The notes: generated by a model from the letters alone, not told the origin. A DNA stretch of 64,000 nucleotides from Mangrovivirga cuniculi (GCF_005166025.1 NZ_CP028923.1:3226001-3290000); one strand, 5' to 3'. Counted from the stretch's first letter, positions 1 to 8,350 are shown. Numbers and translations are program-made.

Positions 1-449
1 TAGAGCAAGTGAAATCTGAAATAGAAAACACTACTGCTTTAATTGAAGATAAAGAAGCGGACCTTCAGGAAAAAAAGAAAGAACTTGAGGCTTTAACTTC
101 TGAAAGTGAGGAAGACGAAAAGAAATTACTGAAAGACAGAGAAAAAGCAGTAAAAGATATTGAAGACAATCTATACCGTTACTATGAAAGATTACGTAAG
201 CACCTTACAAATGGTCTTGCTGTTGTAACTGTAAAGAATGGCGCTGCTCAAGGATGTAACATTGTAATTCCTCCGCAGAAAATTGCTGAAATCAGAGAAA
301 GAAAAAGATTGATCATCGACGAGCACAGTGGCAGAATCCTTGCAGGTGTTGATGATGATCCTGAATTCCAGTCTGATACCATCAAAAAACCTAAAAGAAG
401 AACAACTAAGAGAAAGACAAAAACAAAGACTACGAAGAAAAAGTCTTAA
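1..449 (+). CDS. C4-type zinc-ribbon family protein, C-terminal part (5' truncated by window)
   Basis: The reading frame is open from the first base, so the gene starts outside the window; the GTG at base 9 is probably an internal Val codon. The visible part is a charged coiled coil (about residues 1-60), then the family's C-terminal ribbon region with the hallmark IPPQ-x-x-x-x-IR and HSGRIL segments, then a Lys/Arg/Thr-rich tail. In this family a long coiled coil carries a CxxC...CxxC ribbon and is thought to bind nucleic acid. Here only one of the four expected cysteines remains (GCNIVIPPQ); the second pair reads as Asp and Ser (DEHSGRIL). The fold may persist without zinc. Family assignment is by motif memory. 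Confidence 0.75.
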   Translation, partial: EQVKSEIENTTALIEDKEADLQEKKKELEALTSESEEDEKKLLKDREKAVKDIEDNLYRYYERLRKHLTNGLAVVTVKNGAAQGCNIVIPPQKIAEIRERKRLIIDEHSGRILAGVDDDPEFQSDTIKKPKRRTTKRKTKTKTTKKKS

Positions 450-451
450 AA

Positions 452-1840
452 GTGTTTTTCAATTTTACCGATATTACAAAACAGGCATGCCTTATATGGT
501 TATGCCTGTTTTTTTTATTTAATTTCAATACCTTCTCTCAACCCTCAGATGCATTTTTTGATCTGAAAAAAGATCAACCAACAGAATATAAAAAACTATA
601 TTCTGAGGGTATCAAAGTTTTATTAAATCCACAAATAGATAAGGCAGAAGAAACAATTGAGGAAATTGAGGAATTCATCGATGCGCCTGGTACTTCAGAA
701 TATCTTAAATGCAGAGCATATCTGTTGATTTCAATGATAGAAGCCAGGTATGAAAATAATTTTTCGGCATTCAGGAATTTCAGAAAAGCTCATTCTATTT
801 ATAAGGAAAATAAAGATCTCGACGAAAAGTATGCTTTACCTGGAGGATTAATGCATCTAACCTTATCTTCAGTTCCTAAAAAATACGCATGGATATTAGA
901 TATTTTGGGACTTAACGGAAGTAAGGAAACTGGTATTAAACTCATTGATCAGGCTTCAGAAAATAAAGAAAGCTTTGAAGGCAGAGAAGCCAGGTTGATA
1001 TACCCATTAATAGCTAACTATTTTTTACAAGATCAGGCCTTAGCCAGGAAAAAGGCAGACCAGTTAAATCTGGAGTCTAATCTGGATCTTATTGTTTTCC
1101 TTATTAGTAATTCGAAAGCCAGAGGTGGAAATGCAATTGTTGCTAACATCAATAAATTTGATGATGAAGTATTTAAACTTTTCCCTCCCGCTTATTTTCT
1201 GATTGGTGAAACGTTTTTAAGAAAAGGTGATTATGCCATGGCAAGAAATCACCTTAACATATTCAGGAATAAGCAATCATCTAATGAATATTTATCCGCT
1301 GCTAATCTGAATATATTCCTTTCTTTTTATTTAAATAATCAAATCGATGAAGGAAAAAGATTTTTATCTACCGTTGATTATTATAGTGAAAAAACTGAAG
1401 CTGACAGATATGCAAATGAATATTTAAAAAATTTCGATTTTGATTCCGAAAATTATAAAATGATCTGGAAACTCAGGCTTGCTACTGATGGAGGTTTCGA
1501 CCGATTCGCCCAAAATATAATAGATAAAGATCCCGACTTTAAAAAAAGAGAACACCAGACGGAATGGATTTACAGAAAAGCCCGCTTTTTTCATAATACT
1601 GGTGATATAGAAAAGGCAAAAAATGACTATCTCTCTATCATCAGTCTTCAAAAAGACAATAATTGGTATTATGCCCCCAACTCCTGCATACAGTTAGCAC
1701 GAATATATTTGGAAGAAGACCATCCAGATAAGGCAAAGCTATACCTCAATAAAATAAAGTCTTACAACAATTATCCTTACCAGGAATCAATCGAATATGA
1801 AGCTAATCTAATATCCAGGGAAATTAAAAATGAACAATAA
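452..1840 (+). CDS. Exported TPR-like repeat protein, function unknown
   Basis: A 462-residue protein with a hydrophobic N-terminus (about residues 13-29, ending TFSQ), consistent with a Sec signal peptide. The rest is helical repeats. The clearest TPR-like pairs lie near the C-terminus (about 370-455), where units of the form 'A..F...GD.EKAK.DY' and 'LA.IYLEE..PDKAKLYL' are visible. The only start that keeps the signal peptide is GTG at 452, three bases after the preceding stop; the codons for the hydrophobic core overlap a strong terminator. It probably acts in the periplasm or at the outer membrane as a scaffold. I do not recognise a specific family. It converges end-to-end with the next gene. 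Confidence 0.75.
   Translation: MFFNFTDITKQACLIWLCLFFLFNFNTFSQPSDAFFDLKKDQPTEYKKLYSEGIKVLLNPQIDKAEETIEEIEEFIDAPGTSEYLKCRAYLLISMIEARYENNFSAFRNFRKAHSIYKENKDLDEKYALPGGLMHLTLSSVPKKYAWILDILGLNGSKETGIKLIDQASENKESFEGREARLIYPLIANYFLQDQALARKKADQLNLESNLDLIVFLISNSKARGGNAIVANINKFDDEVFKLFPPAYFLIGETFLRKGDYAMARNHLNIFRNKQSSNEYLSAANLNIFLSFYLNNQIDEGKRFLSTVDYYSEKTEADRYANEYLKNFDFDSENYKMIWKLRLATDGGFDRFAQNIIDKDPDFKKREHQTEWIYRKARFFHNTGDIEKAKNDYLSIISLQKDNNWYYAPNSCIQLARIYLEEDHPDKAKLYLNKIKSYNNYPYQESIEYEANLISREIKNEQ
478..518 (+). terminator. Rho-independent terminator overlapping the next gene's signal-peptide codons
   Basis: An 11-bp perfect stem (left arm 478-488, right arm 502-512) is followed by an uninterrupted T tract. 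It lies about 30 bases after the zinc-ribbon gene's stop. The GTG start of the TPR gene at 452 lies upstream of it, so the hairpin is inside that gene's signal-peptide codons. Confidence 0.7.
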
Positions 1841-2455
1841 TTAACTCTTAAGGTGCTCATAGTCATTACTTTTCAGTAATCTGAACCTCTTATTATGATA
1901 CAGCAACTTATATAATTGCAGATTTCCATGCTTAAAGATATCCATATAAGAAAGTGGGTAATTCAATAAATGGCTCAATAAAATCCGCATTGCTCTACCA
2001 TGAGTGCAAACAAGTATTTTAGTATGACTACTTTCTAAAACTTTATTAAATCCACGCGACATTCTTTCTCTTACTTCTTCAGGGCTTTCTCCTTTATCAA
2101 ATTTCAGGTGAGTATTTCCCTGATACCATTCTTTCATAAGATTAGCATAATCTGATTTATCTTCCAAAGAAACCTTTTTCCCCTCTTTTGAACCCCAATT
2201 AATTTCCCGTAGATCACTAACTATTTCGTGATCAATACCCAGATTTATAAATCCCGTTACTGATTCTATGGTTCTTACAAGATCAGAAGTATAAACTTTT
2301 TCAAACCCCTCATCTTTATAATGATCGAAAAATGCCTCCGCCTGGGCTATTCCAAGCTCATTTAATGAGGCATTTATCCCGCTACCCTGGACGATTCCAT
2401 TTTTATTATAATCAGTTTCGCCATGACGTATTATATAAATGGTTTTAGTGCTCAA
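1841..2455 (-). CDS. Histidine phosphatase family protein (phosphoglycerate mutase-like)
   Basis: A 204-residue cytosolic enzyme with the RHGETDYN signature near the N-terminus, which carries the phospho-acceptor His. It also has a LREINWGSKEG segment and the C-terminal CTHGRAMR motif with the second catalytic His. Length and motifs fit the small GpmB/CobC/PhoE-type branch; the substrate cannot be read from sequence. The start is a TTG; no ATG gives the complete RHGE strand. Its stop abuts the stop of the convergent TPR gene with no spacer. Its start lies about 40 bases from the likely start of the divergent menI. Confidence 0.85.
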   Translation of the reverse strand: MSTKTIYIIRHGETDYNKNGIVQGSGINASLNELGIAQAEAFFDHYKDEGFEKVYTSDLVRTIESVTGFINLGIDHEIVSDLREINWGSKEGKKVSLEDKSDYANLMKEWYQGNTHLKFDKGESPEEVRERMSRGFNKVLESSHTKILVCTHGRAMRILLSHLLNYPLSYMDIFKHGNLQLYKLLYHNKRFRLLKSNDYEHLKS

Positions 2456-2495
2456 TTTTTTTAATTATTTTTACTGCAAATTAAATCTTTATTTC

Positions 2496-2921
2496 TTGAC
2501 TGCTACATTTCACCCCGATATTAAAATCGCAGACCTGAATGAACAAATTCAGGATACGATGATTTCAACAATAGGTATTGAATTCACGCAAATTACTGAA
2601 TCATTTCTTGAAGGTAAAATGCCTGTAGACTCAAGAACCGTTCAACCTATGAGGCTTTTGCACGGAGGCGCATCTGTTACCTTAGCGGAAACATTGGGAA
2701 GTATGGCATCTCAACTCGTTACTGATCAAACAAAACAATATTGTGTAGGTTTAGAAATTAATGCTAATCATATCAGATCGGCTATTTCAGGATTTGTATA
2801 TGGTAGAGCTAAAGCCTTGCATATGGGAAGAAAAACCCATATTTGGTCAATTGAAATTAAAAATGAAGAAGAAAAATTAGTTTGTGTGAGCCGACTGACT
2901 GTTGCGGTGATCGATAAATAA
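2496..2921 (+). CDS. menI: 1,4-dihydroxy-2-naphthoyl-CoA hydrolase (hotdog thioesterase)
   Basis: A hotdog-fold thioesterase with the PaaI/MenI core: MPVDSRTVQP, LLHGGASVTLAETLGSMAS (including the catalytic Glu of AETLGS), and a GRKTHIW strand. The pattern matches E. coli MenI closely and the downstream gene is isochorismate synthase, so release of dihydroxynaphthoate from CoA in menaquinone synthesis is the likely role. The frame extends back to a GTG at 2439, but that would overlap the divergent phosphatase start and add a non-homologous hydrophobic stretch. TTG at 2496 gives 141 residues, the family length. ATG at 2559 would delete the first strand. It lies 2 bases before menF, a two-gene operon. 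Confidence 0.82.
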   Translation: MTATFHPDIKIADLNEQIQDTMISTIGIEFTQITESFLEGKMPVDSRTVQPMRLLHGGASVTLAETLGSMASQLVTDQTKQYCVGLEINANHIRSAISGFVYGRAKALHMGRKTHIWSIEIKNEEEKLVCVSRLTVAVIDK

Positions 2922-2923
2922 TT

Positions 2924-4117
2924 ATGGAACAAAAAGCGGAATTAGGTAAAGATCTGGAAATCGATAGAATTATTCATCTATCGCTCAACTATTGCATCGA
3001 AAATAACTATGGTTTAGCAGTTTATCGACTTCCGGCTTCGAAAACGATTCATCTGATTGCAAGTAAACATCACCAGATAGCTGATCATAATAACCTTAAT
3101 CAGCTTAAACCTGGCTATATCTCAGCACCTTTTTATGATGCCTTTGATAATTTAAAATATATACCGGCTGATCTTCATCTAACCTGCGAGCTTAAAAATG
3201 ATAAGTTTACATTAAATAATATTATTTCTGGAGAAGAAGAGTTAGAAGGATATCTATTTGATGAACCAAAAAAAGTCTTGTTAGAAGAGCTCCCATCTCC
3301 TTCAACTTTAATCTCTCAGGAAAAAGACAAAACTCAATATATTGAATATGTTAATCAATGTATCGAAGAGATTAAAGATGGAAGATTTAAAAAGGTAGTG
3401 CCATCCAGGGCTAAATACACTTCATTACCAGATAACTTTGATATTGCTGATTTATACTGTCGCCTGGAATCTTCTTTTCCCAATGGGATGATCAACTTAA
3501 TTTATTTACCTACTGAAGGTCTTTGGATCGGTGCAACGCCAGAAACATTAATAGAGGTAGATAACAGAGAAACATTTAAGACTATGTCTCTTGCAGGTAC
3601 TCAGAAAGCTCAGGAAGATATTGAACTAAAAAATGTACTCTGGAGAACGAAAGAAATAGAAGAACAAGCCCTGGTTAGTCGATACATTATAAACTGTCTG
3701 AAAAAAATAAGAGTACGCGAATTTGAAGAAGAAGGCCCTAAAACGATCAGGTCTGGAAACCTTTTCCACTTGATGACCGGGTTTAAGATTGATATGGAAA
3801 AAATCAATTTCCCCGAACTTGGCCAGGTAATGCTCGAATTACTTCATCCCACATCAGCTGTTTGCGGCATGCCCAAGGACGAGACTGAACAATTTATTTT
3901 GGACCACGAACCAATAAACAGAAAATTATTTGCAGGGTTCATGGGACCGGTAAACATCGATGGCAACACAAATATTTTTGTCAATTTAAGGTGTGCAAAA
4001 ATCTATAAAAAACATATCCTGACTTATGCTGGAGCAGGCGTAACAATCGATTCAGATCCTGAAAAAGAATTTGAGGAAACAGAATTAAAGTGTCAATCAA
4101 TCTTAAGACATTTATAA
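2924..4117 (+). CDS. menF: Isochorismate synthase
   Basis: A 397-residue chorismate-utilising enzyme converting chorismate to isochorismate, the first committed step of menaquinone synthesis. The C-terminal half has the family signatures: IGATPETLI, TMSLAGTQ, a HPTSAVCGMPK active-site segment, and a final YAGAGVTIDSDPEKE metal-binding region. The divergent N-terminal half is usual for the MenF/EntC/DhbC group. ATG start, with only 2 bases after menI, so the two are co-transcribed. The rest of the pathway (menD, menB, menE) is not in this window. Confidence 0.88.
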   Translation: MEQKAELGKDLEIDRIIHLSLNYCIENNYGLAVYRLPASKTIHLIASKHHQIADHNNLNQLKPGYISAPFYDAFDNLKYIPADLHLTCELKNDKFTLNNIISGEEELEGYLFDEPKKVLLEELPSPSTLISQEKDKTQYIEYVNQCIEEIKDGRFKKVVPSRAKYTSLPDNFDIADLYCRLESSFPNGMINLIYLPTEGLWIGATPETLIEVDNRETFKTMSLAGTQKAQEDIELKNVLWRTKEIEEQALVSRYIINCLKKIRVREFEEEGPKTIRSGNLFHLMTGFKIDMEKINFPELGQVMLELLHPTSAVCGMPKDETEQFILDHEPINRKLFAGFMGPVNIDGNTNIFVNLRCAKIYKKHILTYAGAGVTIDSDPEKEFEETELKCQSILRHL

Positions 4118-4145
4118 TATATCTTCAATCAACATCATTACAATT

Positions 4146-4172
4146 TAATTTTGGTAAATTGATATACATATG
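4146..4172 (+). promoter_or_regulatory. Candidate promoter plus left arm of an inverted repeat
   Basis: TAATTTTG at 4146-4153 matches the Bacteroidota -7 box (TAnnTTTG). It runs directly into a 20-base sequence (4153-4172) that recurs inverted at 4629-4646 beyond the end of the following gene. A further imperfect palindrome (ctaat...attag) lies at about 4173-4191. The arrangement looks like an autoregulatory operator; this is inference. Confidence 0.45.
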
Positions 4173-4208
4173 CTAATTTAATATACATTAGTAGCAATTC
4201 ACCATTTC

Positions 4209-4625
4209 ATGAAGGTTAGATTTTGTCCCCGTTGCGATTCTCCACAAACTGTTAAAAGCGGTTTCATTAATCAAAAACAACGCTATAAGTGCAAAAAATG
4301 CAACTATTATTTCACTGTTAACAAACTCGGCAAAAAGTTAGATAATGATAAAATAACTAAAGTTCTTCAACTTTATTTAGAGGGAATTTCTTATCGAGAA
4401 ATAGAAAGATTACTGGGAATCAGTCATGTCACGGCAATGAATCTCGTGAAAAAATTCAAAATTAAAAGGCCGGAATCACTGGAATACAGACCTACCTATA
4501 AGATACTCAACCACAATGAATTATTAGCATTTATAGCGGATAAACCAAATATTTCAAACAAAGGTTTAGTAATATCTACAATAGGAGACAAGTACATGAT
4601 TATTCAATGGAAGAAAATTTTGTAA
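4209..4625 (+). CDS. InsA-like zinc-ribbon/HTH protein, probably a domesticated transposase DNA-binding domain
   Basis: A 138-residue protein. Residues 6-35 form a C4 ribbon (CPRCDS ... YKCKKCNYYF) like the N-terminus of IS1 InsA and IS1595/ISL3-type transposases. Residues about 50-80 form a helix-turn-helix (LQLYLEGISYREIERLLGISHVTAMNLVKKF). The C-terminal 50 residues do not resemble a DDE catalytic domain. There is no partner InsB frame, so transposition is unlikely. It stands alone in front of the acetate-uptake locus and is bracketed by near-identical inverted sequences, which suggests a local transcription regulator. That role is inferred; an inert IS remnant is the alternative. Confidence 0.7.
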   Translation: MKVRFCPRCDSPQTVKSGFINQKQRYKCKKCNYYFTVNKLGKKLDNDKITKVLQLYLEGISYREIERLLGISHVTAMNLVKKFKIKRPESLEYRPTYKILNHNELLAFIADKPNISNKGLVISTIGDKYMIIQWKKIL

Positions 4626-4628
4626 TTT

Positions 4629-4646
4629 CCATATATATCAATTACC
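4629..4646 (-). repeat. Right arm of inverted repeat flanking the InsA-like gene
   Basis: The reverse complement (ggtaattgatatatatgg) matches the left copy at 4153-4172 (ggtaaattgatatacatatg) apart from one missing A and two changes near the end. It lies 3 bases after the InsA-like stop and about 95 bases before the porin-like gene. It could be a regulator binding site or a vestigial terminal repeat. Confidence 0.5.
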
Positions 4647-4740
4647 GAAAATATATATACTAAATAGCAGTTAGGAAGATATATTCTCTAATTCATAGGA
4701 GTGTTTGAACACTGATTATAACCAACTCAAATTAACTCGT

Positions 4741-6012
4741 ATGAAAAACTCGCTGTGTTTAATCCTTTCTGCAGTAATACTGGTGTTAACACACCCTTCA
4801 GGTATTGCCCAGGATAAAGATGAACAGGTTCAAACTGTCGATGACAGTTATAAACCTTTGAAAATTAACATAGATGAATCAGGTAAAAAATATATCAGAT
4901 TCATTATATGGAATCAATTCTGGCTTAATATGTCAGAAAATGCTAATGAGGAAACAACGATTCAACCCTTAATAAGGAGGTCAAGAATTCTTTCCTTTGC
5001 TCAAATATCTGATAGGTTCATGATTCTTACGCACTTTGGCCTTAACAACCTGACTGCTAACAACATGGGACCACTTGGGCAAGAAGCAAGTACTCAACTC
5101 TTTTTACATGGTGCCTGGGGAGAATTTAAAATCATCGATCAGATTGCCATTGGTGGAGGCCTTCACTATTGGAATGGATTATCTCGCATCACCTCTGCCT
5201 CTACCTTAAATTTTATGACCCTGGATAATTACAGGCAGGGATGGGCTCAATTAGGGCTCTCAGATCAGTTTGCAAGACATATGGGCGTTTACATAAAAGG
5301 TAGATTTGGTAAACTCAATTATCATTTTGCAATTAACGATCCAATAACCAACAATCTGGAAGAAGGTAGAACTCCAGGTATTGGCACTGCCGTTTACCAG
5401 GGTAAGGAGATTCAATCTCAAGCAAATGGCAACGACGCAAACACGGTATACCAGGGATATGTAGATTATCAATTTCTGGATCAGGAATCAAATAAGCTTC
5501 CTTACAGGGTAGGCTCCTATCTTGGAAAAAAAACTGTTTTTAATGTAGGTGCTGGATTTTTTTCTCATCCTAGCGGGTCGGTTTCCCAATCCCCCTCTTC
5601 ACCTACTGATTTTGTGTATCATGATGTAAATCACTTTGCTATCGATGCGTATTATGATGCTCCCGTTGCAAGGGGAGCAATTAATGCATACCTGGTTTAT
5701 TACAATTTTGACTATGGCCCGAATTACTCCTTTGGTCCTTATGGAACTGGTAGTTCTGTATATGGACAGGCAGGTTTTCTACTTCCAGATGTTTCTAATA
5801 AAATCAGGCTAATGCCTTACGTCGCATATAGCACAAGAAATTATGAAGCTTTCGAAGAACCAGGAAATACATTTCAGGTCGGTAGCAATATTTTCATTAC
5901 CGGTCATAATGCAAAACTTACATTCGAGTATAATTCAACAAGAGCCAATTTTACTGGTAATGAGCCCGACAGAACAGACAGGTTTGTAATCCAGGCTATG
6001 GTATTCTTATAA
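4741..6012 (+). CDS. Outer-membrane beta-barrel protein (porin-like) of the acetate locus
   Basis: A 423-residue protein with a clear signal peptide (MKNSLCLILSAVILVLTHPSGIAQ). Alternating aromatic/polar strands follow, and it ends in a barrel-closing strand with an aromatic near the end (RFVIQAMVFL). I chose ATG 4741 over the in-frame TTG at 4705 because the signal peptide begins there. It is 20 bases upstream of the DUF4212 subunit and the symporter, so it probably lets small carboxylates through the outer membrane. I cannot name the porin family; the substrate comes from context only. Confidence 0.75.
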   Translation: MKNSLCLILSAVILVLTHPSGIAQDKDEQVQTVDDSYKPLKINIDESGKKYIRFIIWNQFWLNMSENANEETTIQPLIRRSRILSFAQISDRFMILTHFGLNNLTANNMGPLGQEASTQLFLHGAWGEFKIIDQIAIGGGLHYWNGLSRITSASTLNFMTLDNYRQGWAQLGLSDQFARHMGVYIKGRFGKLNYHFAINDPITNNLEEGRTPGIGTAVYQGKEIQSQANGNDANTVYQGYVDYQFLDQESNKLPYRVGSYLGKKTVFNVGAGFFSHPSGSVSQSPSSPTDFVYHDVNHFAIDAYYDAPVARGAINAYLVYYNFDYGPNYSFGPYGTGSSVYGQAGFLLPDVSNKIRLMPYVAYSTRNYEAFEEPGNTFQVGSNIFITGHNAKLTFEYNSTRANFTGNEPDRTDRFVIQAMVFL

Positions 6013-6031
6013 TTTTTAACCCTAATAAATC

Positions 6032-6289
6032 ATGGAAAAAACAAATTTGGAAAAATACTGGTCCAGAAACCTGAGGTATCTGCTGATATTACTCTCTATC
6101 TGGTTCCTGGTATCATATGGATGCGGAATCTTATTTGCTGACGCACTGAACGAAATCAGAATCGGTGGATTTAAGCTTGGATTCTGGTTCGCTCAACAAG
6201 GATCGATTTATGTTTTCGTCATTCTCATTTTCGTATACGTGCGATTGATGAACAAACTCGATAAAAAACATGATGTTCACGAAGATTAA
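6032..6289 (+). CDS. DUF4212 small subunit of a sodium/solute symporter
   Basis: An 85-residue membrane protein with two transmembrane helices (about 13-35 and 50-72). The spacing and motifs are those of DUF4212: W-x-R-N-x-R near the start, FGFWFAQQGS-like FKLGFWFAQQGS in the middle. These proteins are almost always encoded directly before a VC_2705-type symporter, as here (11-base gap), and are presumed to be an accessory subunit in the inner membrane. Confidence 0.9.
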   Translation: MEKTNLEKYWSRNLRYLLILLSIWFLVSYGCGILFADALNEIRIGGFKLGFWFAQQGSIYVFVILIFVYVRLMNKLDKKHDVHED

Positions 6290-6300
6290 ATTAACGAATT

Positions 6301-7938
6301 ATGGATATTAAATTATTAACATATATTATCGTTGGTGTCACATTTGCTATTTATATAGGAATCGCCATTTGGAGCCGTGCAGGCTCGACAAAAGACTTTT
6401 ATGTTGCAGGAGGCGGAGTTTCTCCTCTGGCTAATGGTATGGCCACAGCAGCCGACTGGATGTCTGCGGCTTCCTTTATTTCGATGGCCGGATTAATTTC
6501 TTTTATGGGTTACGACGGGGCTGTTTACCTCATGGGCTGGACCGGAGGGTACGTCCTCCTCGCTCTTCTTCTCGCTCCTTATCTTAGGAAATTCGGAAAA
6601 TTCACAGTACCAGATTTCATCGGAGATCGTTATTATTCTCAAACTGCCAGGACAGTCGCTGTTATTTGTGCCCTTTTCGTATCATTCACCTATGTAGCAG
6701 GTCAAATGAGAGGAGTAGGTGTGGTTTTTAGTAGATTCCTGGAGGTAAATATAAACACCGGAGTAATAATAGGGATGATCATCGTTCTTTTCTACGCAGT
6801 TTTAGGGGGAATGAAAGGAATAACATATACTCAAGTTGCCCAGTATTGCGTGCTAATCTTTGCTTTTATGGTGCCGGCAATTTTTATTTCTATTCAAATG
6901 ACCGGAAACCCCATACCTCAAATAGGGTTTGGAGGTACATTAGAAAACGGAACATACCTTCTGGATAAGTTAGACGGACTTCATCAGGAGCTGGGATTTG
7001 CCGAATATACTGATGGGTCAAAATCTGTAATAGATGTCTTTGCCATTACAGCAGCATTGATGATTGGCACTGCTGGACTACCTCATGTAATTGTACGCTT
7101 CTTCACTGTACCCAAAGTAAAAGATGCTAGAATATCTGCTGGTTATGCTCTTGTCTTTATAGCAATACTCTACACCACCGCTCCGGCCATTGCAGCCTTT
7201 GCCAGAACAAATCTGATTGAAACGGTTAATAATTCATCATATGAAAAACTACCTGAATGGTTTAAGAACTGGGAAAACACATCTTTATTAGCATGGACTG
7301 ATAAAAACAATGATGGGATCATTCAATATCGACAGGGTGATGCTGTTAAAGGCAATCCTGAATTTGCTGGCGAAAGAGGAGAATATGGCCAGAGATTAGT
7401 TACTAATCCTGCTCCACAATCTGAAAATGAATTGTATGTGGACCGTGATATTATGGTTTTGGCAAATCCGGAAATAGCTAACCTTCCTAATTGGGTTATT
7501 GCACTTGTTGCCGCCGGCGGACTTGCAGCGGCTCTATCTACCGCAGCAGGATTGTTACTTGTTATTTCCACATCCATCGCTCACGATTTGATTAAAAAAC
7601 AAATAGCCCCGGATATTAGTGAGTCTAATGAACTTTGGGTCGCTCGTGGCGCTGCAACTGTAGCTGTTGTAGTAGCGGGGTACTTTGGAATTAATCCTCC
7701 AGACTTCGTCGCTGCAGTAGTTGCCCTGGCTTTTGGTCTGGCCGCAGCCTCTTTCTTCCCTGCAATTATCATGGGAATATTCTACAAAAGAATGAACATG
7801 CAGGGAGCTGTCGCTGGAATGATCATTGGCTTAGGTGTAATGATGTTTTATATACTTAAATTTAAATTTGGCCTGCTGGGAGGCGGTACAAAAGAAGATT
7901 GGTGGTTTGGAATAAGCCCGAAGGCTTTGGATTTATAG
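6301..7938 (+). CDS. actP: Cation/acetate-type symporter (SSS family), main part; 3' end frameshifted
   Basis: A large SLC5/SSS permease with about 13 helices, of the VC_2705/ActP branch that moves acetate and similar monocarboxylates with Na+. Visible family segments include DFYVAGGGVSPLANGMATAADWMSAASF near the N-terminus and the LAAALSTAAGLLLVISTSIAHDL region, with the usual insert between. The frame stops at TAG 7936-7938 after GISPKALDL, but homologous sequence continues in another frame to 8066. Restoring one C in the CCC run at 7917-7919 gives GISPEGFGFIAMIINF and a normal protein of 588 residues. The gene symbol is used in the broad family sense. Acetate is inferred from acs and the CrbS-like kinase nearby. 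Confidence 0.85.
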   Translation: MDIKLLTYIIVGVTFAIYIGIAIWSRAGSTKDFYVAGGGVSPLANGMATAADWMSAASFISMAGLISFMGYDGAVYLMGWTGGYVLLALLLAPYLRKFGKFTVPDFIGDRYYSQTARTVAVICALFVSFTYVAGQMRGVGVVFSRFLEVNINTGVIIGMIIVLFYAVLGGMKGITYTQVAQYCVLIFAFMVPAIFISIQMTGNPIPQIGFGGTLENGTYLLDKLDGLHQELGFAEYTDGSKSVIDVFAITAALMIGTAGLPHVIVRFFTVPKVKDARISAGYALVFIAILYTTAPAIAAFARTNLIETVNNSSYEKLPEWFKNWENTSLLAWTDKNNDGIIQYRQGDAVKGNPEFAGERGEYGQRLVTNPAPQSENELYVDRDIMVLANPEIANLPNWVIALVAAGGLAAALSTAAGLLLVISTSIAHDLIKKQIAPDISESNELWVARGAATVAVVVAGYFGINPPDFVAAVVALAFGLAAASFFPAIIMGIFYKRMNMQGAVAGMIIGLGVMMFYILKFKFGLLGGGTKEDWWFGISPKALDL

Positions 7939-8066
7939 CCATGATCATCAACTTTCTGGTATCCTTGATAGTATCTTCAATGACTCCCCCACCTCCTGCT
8001 GAGGTTCAACAGATAGTGGAAGATATAAGATACCCAAGAGGTGCTGGCGAGGCTACACATCACTAA
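7920..8066 (+). CDS. C-terminal remainder of the symporter in a shifted frame
   Basis: This frame encodes the last transmembrane helix (about MIINFLVSLIVSSMT) and the hydrophilic tail PPPPAEVQQIVEDIRYPRGAG, which is the typical end of VC_2705-family symporters. The ATG at 7941 is an internal Met, so this is not an independent 41-residue gene. It belongs to the gene starting at 6301. The stop is TAA 8064-8066, followed by a terminator. Confidence 0.85.
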   Translation, partial: EGFGFIAMIINFLVSLIVSSMTPPPPAEVQQIVEDIRYPRGAGEATHH

Positions 8067-8078
8067 ACAAATCTATTG

Positions 8079-8112
8079 AAGACCGAAACTAAATTTTTGT
8101 TTCGGTCTTTTC
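8079..8112 (+). terminator. Terminator after the symporter operon
   Basis: An 11-bp perfect stem (8079-8089 with 8099-8109) closes a short AT loop and is followed by TTTT. It starts 13 bases after the restored stop codon of the symporter. That spacing supports 8066, not 7938, as the gene's true end. Confidence 0.75.
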
Positions 8113-8128
8113 AGATTAAATTAATGGC

Positions 8129-8350
8129 ATGGAGAAAAACATCAGATTACATCAAAAATTAATCTTCATATTTACACTATGCTGGGTTTTATTCAGCTAT
8201 CCTGTAATATCGATCTTTAATTTGAACAAGCTGATTTTTAACATCCCCGTGCTTTACATTTATCTGTTCGTCCTTTGGCTGATAGCGATATGGTGGATAT
8301 ATATTCTGTCTAAAACGATTATGCGGAAAAACAGAAAAACTGACGAATGA
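8129..8350 (+). CDS. Small two-helix membrane protein paired with the sensor kinase
   Basis: A 73-residue protein with two hydrophobic helices (about 10-30 and 42-62) and a basic C-terminus. Its stop overlaps the start of the SLC5-type kinase by an ATGA junction, so translation is coupled. By analogy with the DUF4212 and DUF3311 small subunits that accompany SSS permeases, it may be an accessory subunit of the kinase's transporter-like domain. I do not recognise a named family. Confidence 0.7.
   Translation: MEKNIRLHQKLIFIFTLCWVLFSYPVISIFNLNKLIFNIPVLYIYLFVLWLIAIWWIYILSKTIMRKNRKTDE

Noticed and set aside
4146-4646. Complete, active insertion sequence
   Set aside because: No DDE transposase domain or second frame, and no flanking target duplication was seen.
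7941-8066. Independent 41-codon small gene after the symporter
   Set aside because: Its sequence is the conserved last helix and tail of the symporter family; it is the frameshifted end.
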